Positions 54,277 to 62,919 of a stretch of 64,000 bases of DNA are shown here, in pieces (within the stretch, counting starts at the first letter, position 1; each line of letters begins with the position of its first letter). Location: positions 1 to 64,000 of the forward strand of contig JAEYQN010000071.1 of NCBI GenBank assembly GCA_023409995.1. The letters are read 5' to 3'. The notes below the pieces were generated by a model. That model made no database searches. It saw only the letters and a list, made by a program, of their open reading frames with translations, and was not told where the DNA came from. A program made the position numbers and the translations under genes. Source of the DNA: Cyanobacteria bacterium OH_CBB_238 (GTDB lineage: Bacteria; Cyanobacteriota; Vampirovibrionia; Gastranaerophilales; Gastranaerophilaceae).

Positions 54277-54663
54277 CTATATTTCAGAAACCGAAACATT
54301 TGTTACTCCAGCATTTCTTGCCTCATCCATAAGTTTAACAACAGCACCGTGAGTGGAATCAGCCTCGGTTTGAATCATTAAACCATCAGGCAATTCTTTT
54401 GCCTTCTGAGAAATTATGTCTCTTAAATTATTAGAAGAAACTTCTTGATTATCCACCATATATTTATTTGAATTAGTCACAACTATATTAATCATTTTAG
54501 AATCTTTGACGTCCTGCACCTCAACCATATTAGGAACAGCAAGATTGAGTCCTTGTTGATCCAGTAACGGGGCAATAACCATCATTATTATTAACAAAAC
54601 CAAAAATATATCTGTTAATGGAGTAATATTTATTTCGTTAAACGAATCTCTTTGTCTTGACAT
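54277..54663 (-). CDS. exbD: ExbD/TolR family protein, 128 aa
   Basis: NEINITPLTDIFLVLLIIMMV (residues 8-28) is the ExbD membrane helix with the proton-carrying Asp (D18) followed by a periplasmic domain ending in a typical VVKLMDEARNAGVTNVSV. GGAG precedes ATG 54663. It is the last gene of the operon, 9 bases after the longer ExbD paralogue. It uses proton flow with ExbB to power a TonB-like protein. Confidence 0.92.
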   Translation of the reverse strand: MSRQRDSFNEINITPLTDIFLVLLIIMMVIAPLLDQQGLNLAVPNMVEVQDVKDSKMINIVVTNSNKYMVDNQEVSSNNLRDIISQKAKELPDGLMIQTEADSTHGAVVKLMDEARNAGVTNVSVSEI

Positions 54664-54672
54664 ACCTACTCC

Positions 54673-55221
54673 TTATTCTAACCACTCTGAAGCATCAGAT
54701 TTTCTTGTTTCATCGCCTGCATCAGCTGATGGTGTAGGCGACATTGGTTGCGAATTGTCTACATTCTGAGGTAATGAAGCAGCTTTCTTATTTAACTTGT
54801 CCTGGTCTTTTCTAGACAAAGGCTCTCCAGCAACCACTAGTTTGGCATACTCAGCCTCTTGAGCTGCTTTCATGATCTTCATAATTTCTGAATTTTTAAC
54901 AGCTGAATCAGCCTTTACAACAACTTCTTTTTTCTCTAGCTTTGGCTTAAGTTCTTGTAATTGAGCAAGAAGTTGAGATTCTTGTATGGGCGAACCGTTT
55001 ACATAGAATTTGCCCTCTTTCGTAACAGATACGGTTGCATTTTTCTGTTCAATGGTAACACCACTATTAATTTCAGGAACATTTATACTATTATCATCAG
55101 ATTGAAAGGTAGGAGCCACGACCATCATTATGATAAGCAACACTAAGAAGATATCAGTCAATGGTGTGATATTTATTTCAGTAAATAATGCATCTTTGCC
55201 TTTTGATGTTTTAAAAGCCAT
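54673..55221 (-). CDS. exbD: ExbD/TolR family protein with C-terminal extension, 182 aa
   Basis: EINITPLTDIFLVLLIIMMV repeats the helix of the downstream paralogue almost exactly, including the key Asp. The periplasmic domain (VTKEGKFYVNGSPIQESQLL, EVVVKADSAVKNSEIMKIMK) is followed by an extra 45-residue Pro/Ser/Asp-rich tail that lacks fold motifs. Two ExbD-like copies in one operon are common in Tol/Pal and Ton-like systems, where they form a mixed stator. Confidence 0.92.
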   Translation of the reverse strand: MAFKTSKGKDALFTEINITPLTDIFLVLLIIMMVVAPTFQSDDNSINVPEINSGVTIEQKNATVSVTKEGKFYVNGSPIQESQLLAQLQELKPKLEKKEVVVKADSAVKNSEIMKIMKAAQEAEYAKLVVAGEPLSRKDQDKLNKKAASLPQNVDNSQPMSPTPSADAGDETRKSDASEWLE

Positions 55222-55241
55222 ATCTGTAACTCAATTCTATA

Positions 55242-55883
55242 TTATAGAGCAATATTTGATTGTGAACTTAAGGCAACTTCCTCATCAGAGTCAACAAAGC
55301 TCAAGAACAGAAGCTTAATTAACTGGAAGTCATCTTCATATCTTTTTACAGTTGATTGGAATGTGTTATATAGAACAACCGCAACAATCGCAACACCAAG
55401 ACCAAAAGCAGTAGCGATAAGAGCTGAGGCAATACCCATTGCAACAGCCGCAGACTGGTTACCTGCAAGATCTTGGAAAGTATACAATATTCTAACTACC
55501 GTACCAAACAACCCCAAGAAAGGACAAACACCACCAATTGTTCCTAATATTGTTAAGTGGTTTTCTAATTTTCTTGTTGCAAGATTAGCCGCAATATCAA
55601 ATGAACGAGAAAAACCACTTTTTTGTTCGGAGAATATTCTTACAGCTTCTTCTGTTACCTCACCAATAACACCACCAAGTTGAATACTTAAAGCTTGAGC
55701 ACCTTCAAGTCTACCTCTGGCTAACTCTTTTTGTAATTTGGGAATAAATTGAACAACATCTCTTTTATTCTTATTGAAAAAAGAAAATCTGTTGATAGCT
55801 ACCGCAACCGTCAAGATAGAACAGACGAATATCGGAAAAAGTACTGCCCAGTCCTGAATAATTGCATTTAATAAAAGTTCCAT
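55242..55883 (-). CDS. exbB: ExbB/TolQ family proton channel, 213 aa
   Basis: Three membrane helices are visible: WAVLFPIFVCSILTVAVAIN, the pair around LGTIGGVCPFLGLFGTVVRI, and GIASALIATAFGLGVAIVAV. LGLFGTV and ALIATAFGL are diagnostic of ExbB/TolQ/MotA. GAGGA precedes ATG 55883. It assembles with the ExbD pair downstream; the tonB-like gene is 36 bases upstream. Confidence 0.93.
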   Translation of the reverse strand: MELLLNAIIQDWAVLFPIFVCSILTVAVAINRFSFFNKNKRDVVQFIPKLQKELARGRLEGAQALSIQLGGVIGEVTEEAVRIFSEQKSGFSRSFDIAANLATRKLENHLTILGTIGGVCPFLGLFGTVVRILYTFQDLAGNQSAAVAMGIASALIATAFGLGVAIVAVVLYNTFQSTVKRYEDDFQLIKLLFLSFVDSDEEVALSSQSNIAL

Positions 55884-55919
55884 AGTTATATATCCTCATT
55901 TTCTGATTTTACTTATTAA

Positions 55920-57101
55920 TTAATATCTTGATGCCCCAAATACATTGTAGTCAAATGTAAATTGAATATCCACATTACTTCCTTTATATTCAGGTGGCAA
56001 AGGTCTAAATGGCGCAGTAAGCTGAACTGCTTGTCTTGCCGCGGCATCAGCTGCAGCAACACCTGAAGATTTTAATACTTTCATGCTAAGAAGTCTACCA
56101 TCTCTGCTTATTGAAAACAAAAGGACAACTCGTTTGCTTTCATTACCTTTTGGTGGTTCCCAGTTTCTTTTTATTTGACGCTGTAATTCTCTCATATAAG
56201 GACCGAAATCCGGCTCTTTTATTGCATCTATCCCTGGAGCACCATGAGGATTTCCAGGACCAGGATTCCCAACACTTCCTCCACTGCCATAAGATCCTTT
56301 TGAACCGGAGAAACGACCTCCACCGGCACCAGAACCATTTCCTGAAGCTGTTCTCGTTGGAGAAAAACTAGGAGATGGGGCACCCGAACCTGATTCACCT
56401 GATCCAGAACCATTAGAGTTGCCTGACGAAGTAATAGGTCCCCCCGAAGGTGCTGCCACTCTTGGTATTGATGACTTAGGTACAGGGATGTTAAAGCTGC
56501 TTTGAGGCTTTACAGTTGGCCTAGGAGCAGAAGGTCTAGGCGTTGGCCTTGGTGCAAAAGTTGGAAAAGACTCTTGTGTAGGTTTAACAACATTTCTTTT
56601 TGGAGCTGCAGGTGCAGATTGAGTCTTTGCAGGTTTTTGTTGCGTCGGTTGAGTCTTTTGCTGAACTTGCTTTCTCTCTACTTTCTTTGCAGGAGATGCA
56701 GGTGCACTTGGTGCCTGACTTTGAGCTTTAGGAGCAGGAGCTTGAGGCATAGACACCTTTTTAGTAGGGTCATGCTTTCCGCCAGCTCTTGAATTTCTAT
56801 CAGCTCTATATTTTGTGTGTTTATTTATAGGAGTTGCCTCCTTATTAACAAGGACAAATTCGATATCCTTAGGCTTTGGCTCTGGCTTATCAAAAAGAGC
56901 AATGTTTATGCCAAGCAATGTAAGCACAAAGAGCAAGAGCCAAGCAAATCCCACAACTGCTGGATGAAGCAATGTAGAAAGAACAATCGATTTTTTTAAT
57001 GAAAATTCTTTAGGCTTACGGAAGACAGCAGGAATTTGATATTCATCAAGCAAATCCTGCTCATCTTCTAAATAATCATATTTATTACCAAGTAATGCCA
57101 T
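55920..57101 (-). CDS. tonB: TonB-like energy transducer with long Gly/Pro linker, 393 aa
   Basis: Cytoplasmic residues about 1-40 precede one membrane anchor (SIVLSTLLHPAVVGFAWLLL, then FVLTLLGINIALF). A periplasmic linker of about 220 residues is rich in Pro, Ala, Lys and then Gly/Ser (GNSNGSGSGESGSGAPSPSF). The C-terminal 100 residues are a TonB domain (YMRELQRQIKRNWEPPKGNE, VVLLFSISRDGRLLSMKVLK, AARQAVQLTAPFRPLPPEYK). ATG 57101 is given; an in-frame TTG 57110 is possible, with AAGAAG upstream. It heads tonB-exbB-exbD-exbD. No TonB-dependent receptor is in the window, so a TolA-like role is an alternative. Confidence 0.88.
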   Translation of the reverse strand: MALLGNKYDYLEDEQDLLDEYQIPAVFRKPKEFSLKKSIVLSTLLHPAVVGFAWLLLFVLTLLGINIALFDKPEPKPKDIEFVLVNKEATPINKHTKYRADRNSRAGGKHDPTKKVSMPQAPAPKAQSQAPSAPASPAKKVERKQVQQKTQPTQQKPAKTQSAPAAPKRNVVKPTQESFPTFAPRPTPRPSAPRPTVKPQSSFNIPVPKSSIPRVAAPSGGPITSSGNSNGSGSGESGSGAPSPSFSPTRTASGNGSGAGGGRFSGSKGSYGSGGSVGNPGPGNPHGAPGIDAIKEPDFGPYMRELQRQIKRNWEPPKGNESKRVVLLFSISRDGRLLSMKVLKSSGVAAADAAARQAVQLTAPFRPLPPEYKGSNVDIQFTFDYNVFGASRY

Positions 57102-57178
57102 TTTCCCCAAGTCTTCTTGTTTATTATTTCAGGTTAAGTTTAGCAAAAACAAATAGCTAAAACAAATACCTAATTAGT

Positions 57179-57940
57179 CTAATATCTAGGAGTAGAATTA
57201 ACTGTAATAGGCTGGTCAATTGCAATATCAATACTTGAGTTTGCAGGGATAACAACATCTGTCCCTTTATCAAATAAGGATTTTCCAAGCCCAAGTCCAG
57301 CACCAATGGCTGTACCACCCCATGCTCCTCTACCAGTACCACCAGCGATCGCACCAATTGCGGTACCAAGTACAGCGCCACCACCAGCACCAATAGCCAA
57401 GTCTTTAGCATAATCCTTTGCAGTATCTTTTGCTGTAGCTGCATATAATATGCCTTTTCCATCATCTGTTCTTATTTTTCCAGAAATTGGAATTACTTGC
57501 CCATATGGAGTTCTTATATTTGTAAATCTCAATTGCAGCTGACCATTTTTGCCAGCATGCCCGCCTTTTCTAACCATAATTACGTTGCCATTAACCTGAC
57601 TACCAACTGGAGCCACAAGTTGTCCATTGTAATAGAAGTCATTACCCAAAGCCATAGACACGCTTTGACCAAGCGATAATGTCGCAGAACTAATTTCACC
57701 TGTTGTAACAGCAGGAATACAAGAACCTGCAGGAACCATGAATACATGCCCTTGAAGAGGAGAAACATATTGCTGCGGAGCATAATTTTGCCCATATGAT
57801 TGTGGAGCATATGACTGTCCATATTGAGGTGCATAGCTTGGTGTATTTGGTTGAGTTGAATAATTAGGTGCGGCGAATACAGCGCCTATATTTAAAAAAG
57901 ACCCAATAACCAAAAGGCTTGCCAGTACTTTTCTGTTCAT
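57179..57940 (-). CDS. Exported glycine-zipper protein, 253 aa
   Basis: A signal peptide (MNRKVLASLLVIGSFLNIGA, cut near VFA-A) is followed by a Gln/Tyr/Pro repeat region (SYAPQ-, NYAPQQY) and a beta domain (HVFMVPAGSCIPAVTTGEIS, LVAPVGSQVNGNVIMVRKGG, IRTPYGQVIPISG). Then comes a glycine zipper (AIGAGGGAVLGTAIGAIAGG, GTAIGAGLGLG) and an end ANSSIDIAIDQPITVNS. The 'vIP.GS.v.G.v......G..g.l.l.f..i..P.G..ipi' pattern is shared with the gene at 58009. AAGGAG before ATG. Likely envelope-associated; function unknown. Confidence 0.75.
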   Translation of the reverse strand: MNRKVLASLLVIGSFLNIGAVFAAPNYSTQPNTPSYAPQYGQSYAPQSYGQNYAPQQYVSPLQGHVFMVPAGSCIPAVTTGEISSATLSLGQSVSMALGNDFYYNGQLVAPVGSQVNGNVIMVRKGGHAGKNGQLQLRFTNIRTPYGQVIPISGKIRTDDGKGILYAATAKDTAKDYAKDLAIGAGGGAVLGTAIGAIAGGTGRGAWGGTAIGAGLGLGKSLFDKGTDVVIPANSSIDIAIDQPITVNSTPRY

Positions 57941-58008
57941 GATTTTCTCCTTTATACTTATATCTACTGCTTATTTAATCTTTCTAACTGTATAATTATA
58001 CATTTTGT

Positions 58009-58572
58009 TCAATTTATTTTCAAATCATCAATCAATACAACCTTTTGCTCGCTTCCAGCCTTTATTAACAAATGCTGTCCAGGATATCTTATATCTGTGG
58101 GTGCAAATTGTAGTACTCCACCGCCCATTCCCTCTATGTAATGCGGCATCCTGTTATAATACATGGCATGAGTTCTTTCACCACCCAGATAATTATCATC
58201 TTCTCCGTAAACATAGGCATTAACTGGAATATTAACTCCTGAAGGGGTAATTATTTTTTCTATTTTAATTTTTACTGATGCATTTGTTCCCTGCACAGGC
58301 TCTCTCAAATCCTCGATAAAACCATATAGCTTTGAGCCGCTTGGAATTACATTTGTATCATCAACATACATATCAAGAGAATTTATCAAATAAACTTTAT
58401 CACCAATATCAGCAAGTTGAGTTGAAATTTCTTTTTGTAAAAAAGCCTTCAAAAAAGTACCTTTCATAAGTATAATAGGTTTTTGTGGGGTATCTTGAGC
58501 AATAGAAGCCTGACCCAACAAGCAGGATAACCCAACAATTATAGCCAAATTTATAAAAAATCTTTTCATCAT
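58009..58572 (-). CDS. Exported beta-domain protein related to the 57179 gene, 187 aa
   Basis: A signal peptide (INLAIIVGLSCLLGQASIAQ) precedes a single beta domain: MKGTFLKAFLQKEISTQLAD, then DDTNVIPSGSKLYGFIEDLR, NASVKIKIEKIITPSGVNIP and VVLIDDLKI at the end. The order of strands matches the exported zipper protein just downstream, but the zipper and the repeat region are absent. The two genes are 68 bases apart in one direction, so a duplication is likely. The start may be ATG 58572 or 58569; no ribosome site is clear. I do not recognise the family. Confidence 0.7.
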   Translation of the reverse strand: MMKRFFINLAIIVGLSCLLGQASIAQDTPQKPIILMKGTFLKAFLQKEISTQLADIGDKVYLINSLDMYVDDTNVIPSGSKLYGFIEDLREPVQGTNASVKIKIEKIITPSGVNIPVNAYVYGEDDNYLGGERTHAMYYNRMPHYIEGMGGGVLQFAPTDIRYPGQHLLIKAGSEQKVVLIDDLKIN

Positions 58573-58692
58573 ATTGTATATTTTAATGATTTATTATATT
58601 TAATCCATAGTCTTTTGGGATTATTTATTATTTAAGCATTTATGGAGTATAATGACTTTAAATTAAAATAACTTACTTTGTGGCTTATATCT

Positions 58693-59418
58693 ATGAACAT
58701 TTTTATTACAGGAACAGACACTGACATTGGCAAAACTGTTATAACCGCAGGCTTAGCTACGATTATGCAATCCTTAGGTTATAAAACAGGAGTGCTAAAA
58801 CCTTTTCAAAGTGGCGCTATTGAACAAGGTGGATTTGTAGTATCTCCAGATTTGGCTTTTGTAAAAAAAATGGATCCCTATATTCAAACAAGGGCTTCAT
58901 ATGTATTAAAAGCACCGACAGCGCCTTATATTGCAGCTGAACTGGAAAATATAGAGATAAATTTAGATAATGTATTTAAAGATTACCTATTGATGAATCA
59001 AAGATGCGACACCGTTATAGTAGAAGGCTCAGGAGGATTTATGGTTCCTGTTGCCCCTAATATTTTAATGTATGAAACAGCAAAAAAATTAAACATTCCT
59101 GCATTAATAGTTGCACGCCCAGACTTAGGAACAATTAATCATACATTACTAACAATAAATCAAGCAAAAGAAGTAGGGGTTAAATGTGTGGGAGTAATTA
59201 TAAACAAATACCCTGAAAACACTGATGACATTGCAATAAAAACAGCTCCAAGATTAATTGAAGAGTATTCAGACGCTAAGATTTTAGGAATTGTTAGAGA
59301 TTTTTCAAACGAGACAATTTCGGCGTCTGTATTAATAGCAAATATGCTTAATAGTGTAGATTTGGAAAAAATATTCAATATAAAAATCCCTAAATTAGAT
59401 TTAGGGACTCAATATTAA
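58693..59418 (+). CDS. bioD: Dethiobiotin synthetase, 241 aa
   Basis: MNIFITGTDTDIGKT (P-loop, residues 7-15) opens the protein, which is why ATG 58693 is preferred to an upstream TTG at 58678. VLKPFQSGAIEQGG and VIVEGSGGFMVPV (nucleotide and carboxylate binding) are family features, and ARPDLGTINHTLLTI is the adenine-side segment. It closes the ureido ring of biotin from DAPA, CO2 and ATP. No other bio genes are within the window. Its last codons also hold the terminator of the convergent PBP gene. Confidence 0.92.
   Translation: MNIFITGTDTDIGKTVITAGLATIMQSLGYKTGVLKPFQSGAIEQGGFVVSPDLAFVKKMDPYIQTRASYVLKAPTAPYIAAELENIEINLDNVFKDYLLMNQRCDTVIVEGSGGFMVPVAPNILMYETAKKLNIPALIVARPDLGTINHTLLTINQAKEVGVKCVGVIINKYPENTDDIAIKTAPRLIEEYSDAKILGIVRDFSNETISASVLIANMLNSVDLEKIFNIKIPKLDLGTQY
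59382..59407 (-). terminator. Terminator of the PBP1A gene, nested in bioD
   Basis: On the minus strand TCCCTAAA-TCTAA-TTTAGGGA is followed by TTTTTATATT. The whole element lies inside the bioD coding region, 35 bases past the PBP stop. Confidence 0.65.
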
Positions 59419-59441
59419 AATACTAGTTATTTCAATTGTTG

Positions 59442-61568
59442 TTAGTAAAATCTGCCTTGAGCTGGAACCGGAGCTTTTTGCTCTTGAGGCTGAGGCTTCA
59501 CAACCTGAGACTTTGGCACCTGAATAGGAATATCACTAAATGAATTTGTAACACTTGATTTTTGCTCTATTGGCTTGCGAGTTGGTACCGGAGCAGGCAA
59601 CGGTGCTTCCTCAGTAGGGCTTGATGGCACAGTAGGTGTATCTTGTGAAGGAGTTGTTGCATCCTCAACCGCGGACTCTGGAGATTCGGTTACGTCTTTT
59701 GGCGAAAGATTTGCCGGTTGTAACTCTAAATCCGGATAATCAAATTGAGAATTAGGATAATTCTCAGTAGCAACCTTCATAGTATCTCTCCATATCATAG
59801 CCGGAACAGTACCACCAGTTAAATTAGACATTTTAGAGTTATCATCATTACCAACCCAAACACCAGTAGTAATATCAGGAGTATATCCTAAAAACCATGC
59901 ATCTTTATAATTATCTGTAGTACCAGTTTTACCAGCCATTGGTTTACCAATATTTGCCGCCTTACCAGTACCGCCAATAACAACTTGTCTCAACATCGCT
60001 GTCAGGTTTGAGGCAACTGACATATCAAGAACTTTTGTTATTCTTGTTTTTGGGGCTTGATAAACGACTTTGCCTCTAGAAGTTTCTATTCTCTCAATTG
60101 CGTAAGGTTCTACTTTAAACCCACCATTTGAAAACGCACCATAGGCAATAGTCATTTCATATAGCTTTACACCATTTGAGCCTAATGCAATCGTATAGTC
60201 ATATTCAAGAGGCGTTGTAATTCCAAGCGCTCTTGCAACGTTTATTACAGCTCTAATGCCTACTTCTTTAATTAAACGAACAGCAACAACGTTAGACGAA
60301 ACCATAACCGCTTTATAAAGAGGTATTTTTCCTCTATACTTTCCGCCATAATTTCTTGGAGACCAGTCACTGAACCTAACAGGAGTATCCTCAATTAAGT
60401 CAGTTGGTTGCCAACCGCTTTGTAACGCCGCCAAGTACACAAATGGCTTAAAAGCGGAGCCTGGAGGTCTTACTGCCTGAGTAACTCTATCATATTGACT
60501 TTTACCATAGTCTTTTCCACCAACATAAGTAATGATTTCTCCAGTTATAGGAGAGAAAGCAAATACAGCCGCTTGTTGATGGTCTTTTGTTAAGCCCCAT
60601 GCCGCAAGATTTCTTTTTACGGCATTTTCTGCTGCTTGTTGAGCTTTATAATTTAGAGTTGTTATAATTTTATATCCACCTTGAGAAATTTCAGTTTCAT
60701 CAAACCCTAGTTTTTCAAGTTCTTTCATCACATAGTCAACAAAATATGGTGCACGATTCATCGTGTAGATACTGGGATTAGGGTTAAGTTTAACCGGTTC
60801 CTCCAATGCTTCATTATATTCGTCTTTGGTAATATAGCGCATTTTATACATACGCTTCAAAACTTGCGCTCTTCTTTCTTTCGCAAGTTTCATATCGTTA
60901 TATGGGGAATATATTGACGGTGCCTGAGGCAACCCGGCAATTAACGCACACTCTGCAAGGGTTAAATCTTTTAAAGGCTTATTAAAATATATAGTAGAAG
61001 CACCTGCAACACCATAGGCACCAGAGCCAAGATATACATTATTTAAATACATTTCTAGTATTTTATCTTTTGGTATCGTTTTTTCAATTCTTGCAGAAAT
61101 AATGATCTCTTTTAATTTTCTGTCGTATGTTTTTTCATTTGACAAGAATAGAATTCTCGCTAACTGCTGAGTAATAGTACTTGCACCTTGAACAACGTGT
61201 CCAGCTTGCAAATTAGCAACCATTGAACGGGCTAAACCAAATAAGTCATACCCATCATGTGAATAGAAATTCTTATCTTCGGTAGCAACTATCGCTTTTT
61301 GAAGATTTTCAGGAACTTCACTAATGTCAACATTTTCAAATCTATATGCAGTAAAAGTTTTTATAATCTCGCCATCTGCAGAATATATTTTAGTAATAAT
61401 ATTAGGCTTAAATCCCTCCAGATTAGCGATAGGAGGTAATGAAGCCAAATACACCTTTAAGATAACCACTGAAGCTAGGCAAAAAGCTAACACCATTATG
61501 ATAAACATTTTTATAGGGTTATTTTTTTTAGGATTTTTAAATTTTCTGGGCATGTCAAAATCTGTCAT
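59442..61568 (-). CDS. mrcA: Class A penicillin-binding protein (PBP1A), 708 aa
   Basis: A membrane anchor at about residues 19-42 is followed by a GT51 glycosyltransferase domain (ATEDKNFYSHDG with catalytic E97; GASTITQQLAR; LYLNNVYLGSGAYGVAGA-type motif) and a transpeptidase domain with S371-A-F-K374, SSN (424-426) and KTGT (547-550). The C-terminal 90 residues are Pro/Ser/Thr-rich and unstructured. It polymerises and cross-links peptidoglycan in the periplasm. The start is ATG 61568; no clear ribosome site is present. It is somewhat shorter than E. coli PBP1A because the insert domain is absent. Confidence 0.93.
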   Translation of the reverse strand: MTDFDMPRKFKNPKKNNPIKMFIIMVLAFCLASVVILKVYLASLPPIANLEGFKPNIITKIYSADGEIIKTFTAYRFENVDISEVPENLQKAIVATEDKNFYSHDGYDLFGLARSMVANLQAGHVVQGASTITQQLARILFLSNEKTYDRKLKEIIISARIEKTIPKDKILEMYLNNVYLGSGAYGVAGASTIYFNKPLKDLTLAECALIAGLPQAPSIYSPYNDMKLAKERRAQVLKRMYKMRYITKDEYNEALEEPVKLNPNPSIYTMNRAPYFVDYVMKELEKLGFDETEISQGGYKIITTLNYKAQQAAENAVKRNLAAWGLTKDHQQAAVFAFSPITGEIITYVGGKDYGKSQYDRVTQAVRPPGSAFKPFVYLAALQSGWQPTDLIEDTPVRFSDWSPRNYGGKYRGKIPLYKAVMVSSNVVAVRLIKEVGIRAVINVARALGITTPLEYDYTIALGSNGVKLYEMTIAYGAFSNGGFKVEPYAIERIETSRGKVVYQAPKTRITKVLDMSVASNLTAMLRQVVIGGTGKAANIGKPMAGKTGTTDNYKDAWFLGYTPDITTGVWVGNDDNSKMSNLTGGTVPAMIWRDTMKVATENYPNSQFDYPDLELQPANLSPKDVTESPESAVEDATTPSQDTPTVPSSPTEEAPLPAPVPTRKPIEQKSSVTNSFSDIPIQVPKSQVVKPQPQEQKAPVPAQGRFY

Positions 61569-61630
61569 AATATAATATACCTAATCTAATAATTGCAAAG
61601 ATATTTTAGCAGATAATATAATTATTTCAA

Positions 61631-62023
61631 ATGATCATCGATATTATAAAAAGTTTATACTACGAAGCTATTTCATACTTAGTTCCTGAACGCAGTGAGT
61701 ATGAGATCACAGGGGCGTGCAAGCAATGCGGTAAATGCTGTAATTACATGTATAGTTTTGATACATATACAGAAAAAGAATTTGAATTAATGCAGAAAAT
61801 TTTTCCTGCTTACAAAAGATTTTATATAAAGGGTAAAGACGAGCATGATAATTTTATTTTTGCCTGCAAGTATGTTCAAGAAAATGGTCAATGTAGCGTT
61901 TATAAAAACAGATTGGCAATGTGTAGAAGATATCCTGTTCCTAAAATAAAATACCCTGCATCTATGCATGAAGGCTGCGGTTTTATAATTCAAAAAAAGA
62001 CTTTTAAAGACTATTTAAAATAG
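61631..62023 (+). CDS. CxxCxxCC family metal-cluster protein (YkgJ-like), 130 aa
   Basis: GACKQCGKCCNYMY (near residue 31) is the CxxCxxCC core of the YkgJ/UPF0153 family, with further Cys at FACKYVQENGQCSVY, AMCRRYP and EGCGF. These usually hold an Fe-S or zinc centre. Family length is around 100-150, so the protein is complete. Its role is unknown in general. It is monocistronic, divergent from the PBP gene and just upstream of the amidase gene. Confidence 0.85.
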   Translation: MIIDIIKSLYYEAISYLVPERSEYEITGACKQCGKCCNYMYSFDTYTEKEFELMQKIFPAYKRFYIKGKDEHDNFIFACKYVQENGQCSVYKNRLAMCRRYPVPKIKYPASMHEGCGFIIQKKTFKDYLK

Positions 62024-62103
62024 AATTGTTAACATATTAAGAAAAGGTGCAAATATAGGTTAACACAATATACCATTCGTAAATTTTGTACTAAAATGGA
62101 CGT

Positions 62104-62919
62104 ATGGAAAGCAAAATAAAAATACTAATAATTCAAAATAATGCAATACTTGCAGACAAAAAAGCAAATTTTGATAAGGTTACAAAGCTATTAGAACCTT
62201 ACCACAAGTCGACTCCTGACTTAATCATTTTACCTGAATTATGGAATGTAGGCTGGTACTGCAAATATTACCCCAAAGTAGCTGAAAACATAGAAAATTC
62301 TGAAACAATAAGTTTTTTAAAAAAAATAGCTAAAGATTTTAAATCAAATATATTGGGTGGCAGTTTTGTAAGAAAACATTCAAATGAAGAATTAAGAAAT
62401 ACTTGTCCGGTAATAGACAGAAATGGCGAACTCATCGCCCATTACGACAAAATGCATCTTTACACTCACTTAGGGGCTGATGAGGGTAAATACGCAACTG
62501 TTGGAACAACTCCAGTTTTAGTAACGACTGATATTGGCAAAATAGGACTAACAATTTGTTATGACATAAGATTTCCAGAATTATTTCGAAAATACACTCT
62601 ATCAGGGGCTGATATCATTGTTAATATGGCTGCTTGGCCTAAAACGCGAAAAAATCACTGGGTAACACTACAAAAAGCAAGAGCTATTGAAAACCAAACC
62701 TTTATGATTGCTGTATCTCAGACAGGATTAATTAAAGATGAAGAATATAACTTGGGACACTCAATGTTGATAGATCCATATGGTGAAATCATTAATTCGC
62801 TACAAGAAGAAGAAGCTGTTTTAGAGTGTGAAATAGATCTAAGAGAACAAATATCTCTAAGAGCTAAAATACCAACATTACTTGATATTCAAAATAACTA
62901 TAATTTTATGGAGGAATAA
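62104..62919 (+). CDS. Carbon-nitrogen hydrolase (nitrilase superfamily, omega-amidase-like), 271 aa
   Basis: The catalytic triad is present: E45 (LPELWNVG), K116 (YDKMHLY) and C152 (TICYDIRFPELFR). The latter phrase 'CYD(I/L)RFPELfR' is the Nit2/omega-amidase and YafV type, which hydrolyses alpha-ketoglutaramate or similar amides. Length and spacing are standard. The stop overlaps the next start (TAATG), so it is co-translated with the dacB-like gene, which is unrelated in pathway. Confidence 0.88.
   Translation: MESKIKILIIQNNAILADKKANFDKVTKLLEPYHKSTPDLIILPELWNVGWYCKYYPKVAENIENSETISFLKKIAKDFKSNILGGSFVRKHSNEELRNTCPVIDRNGELIAHYDKMHLYTHLGADEGKYATVGTTPVLVTTDIGKIGLTICYDIRFPELFRKYTLSGADIIVNMAAWPKTRKNHWVTLQKARAIENQTFMIAVSQTGLIKDEEYNLGHSMLIDPYGEIINSLQEEEAVLECEIDLREQISLRAKIPTLLDIQNNYNFMEE

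Noticed and set aside
56111-56792. Several open frames opposite or out of frame with the TonB linker
   Set aside because: They are compositional shadows of the Gly/Ser/Pro-rich linker; no start signals or domains.
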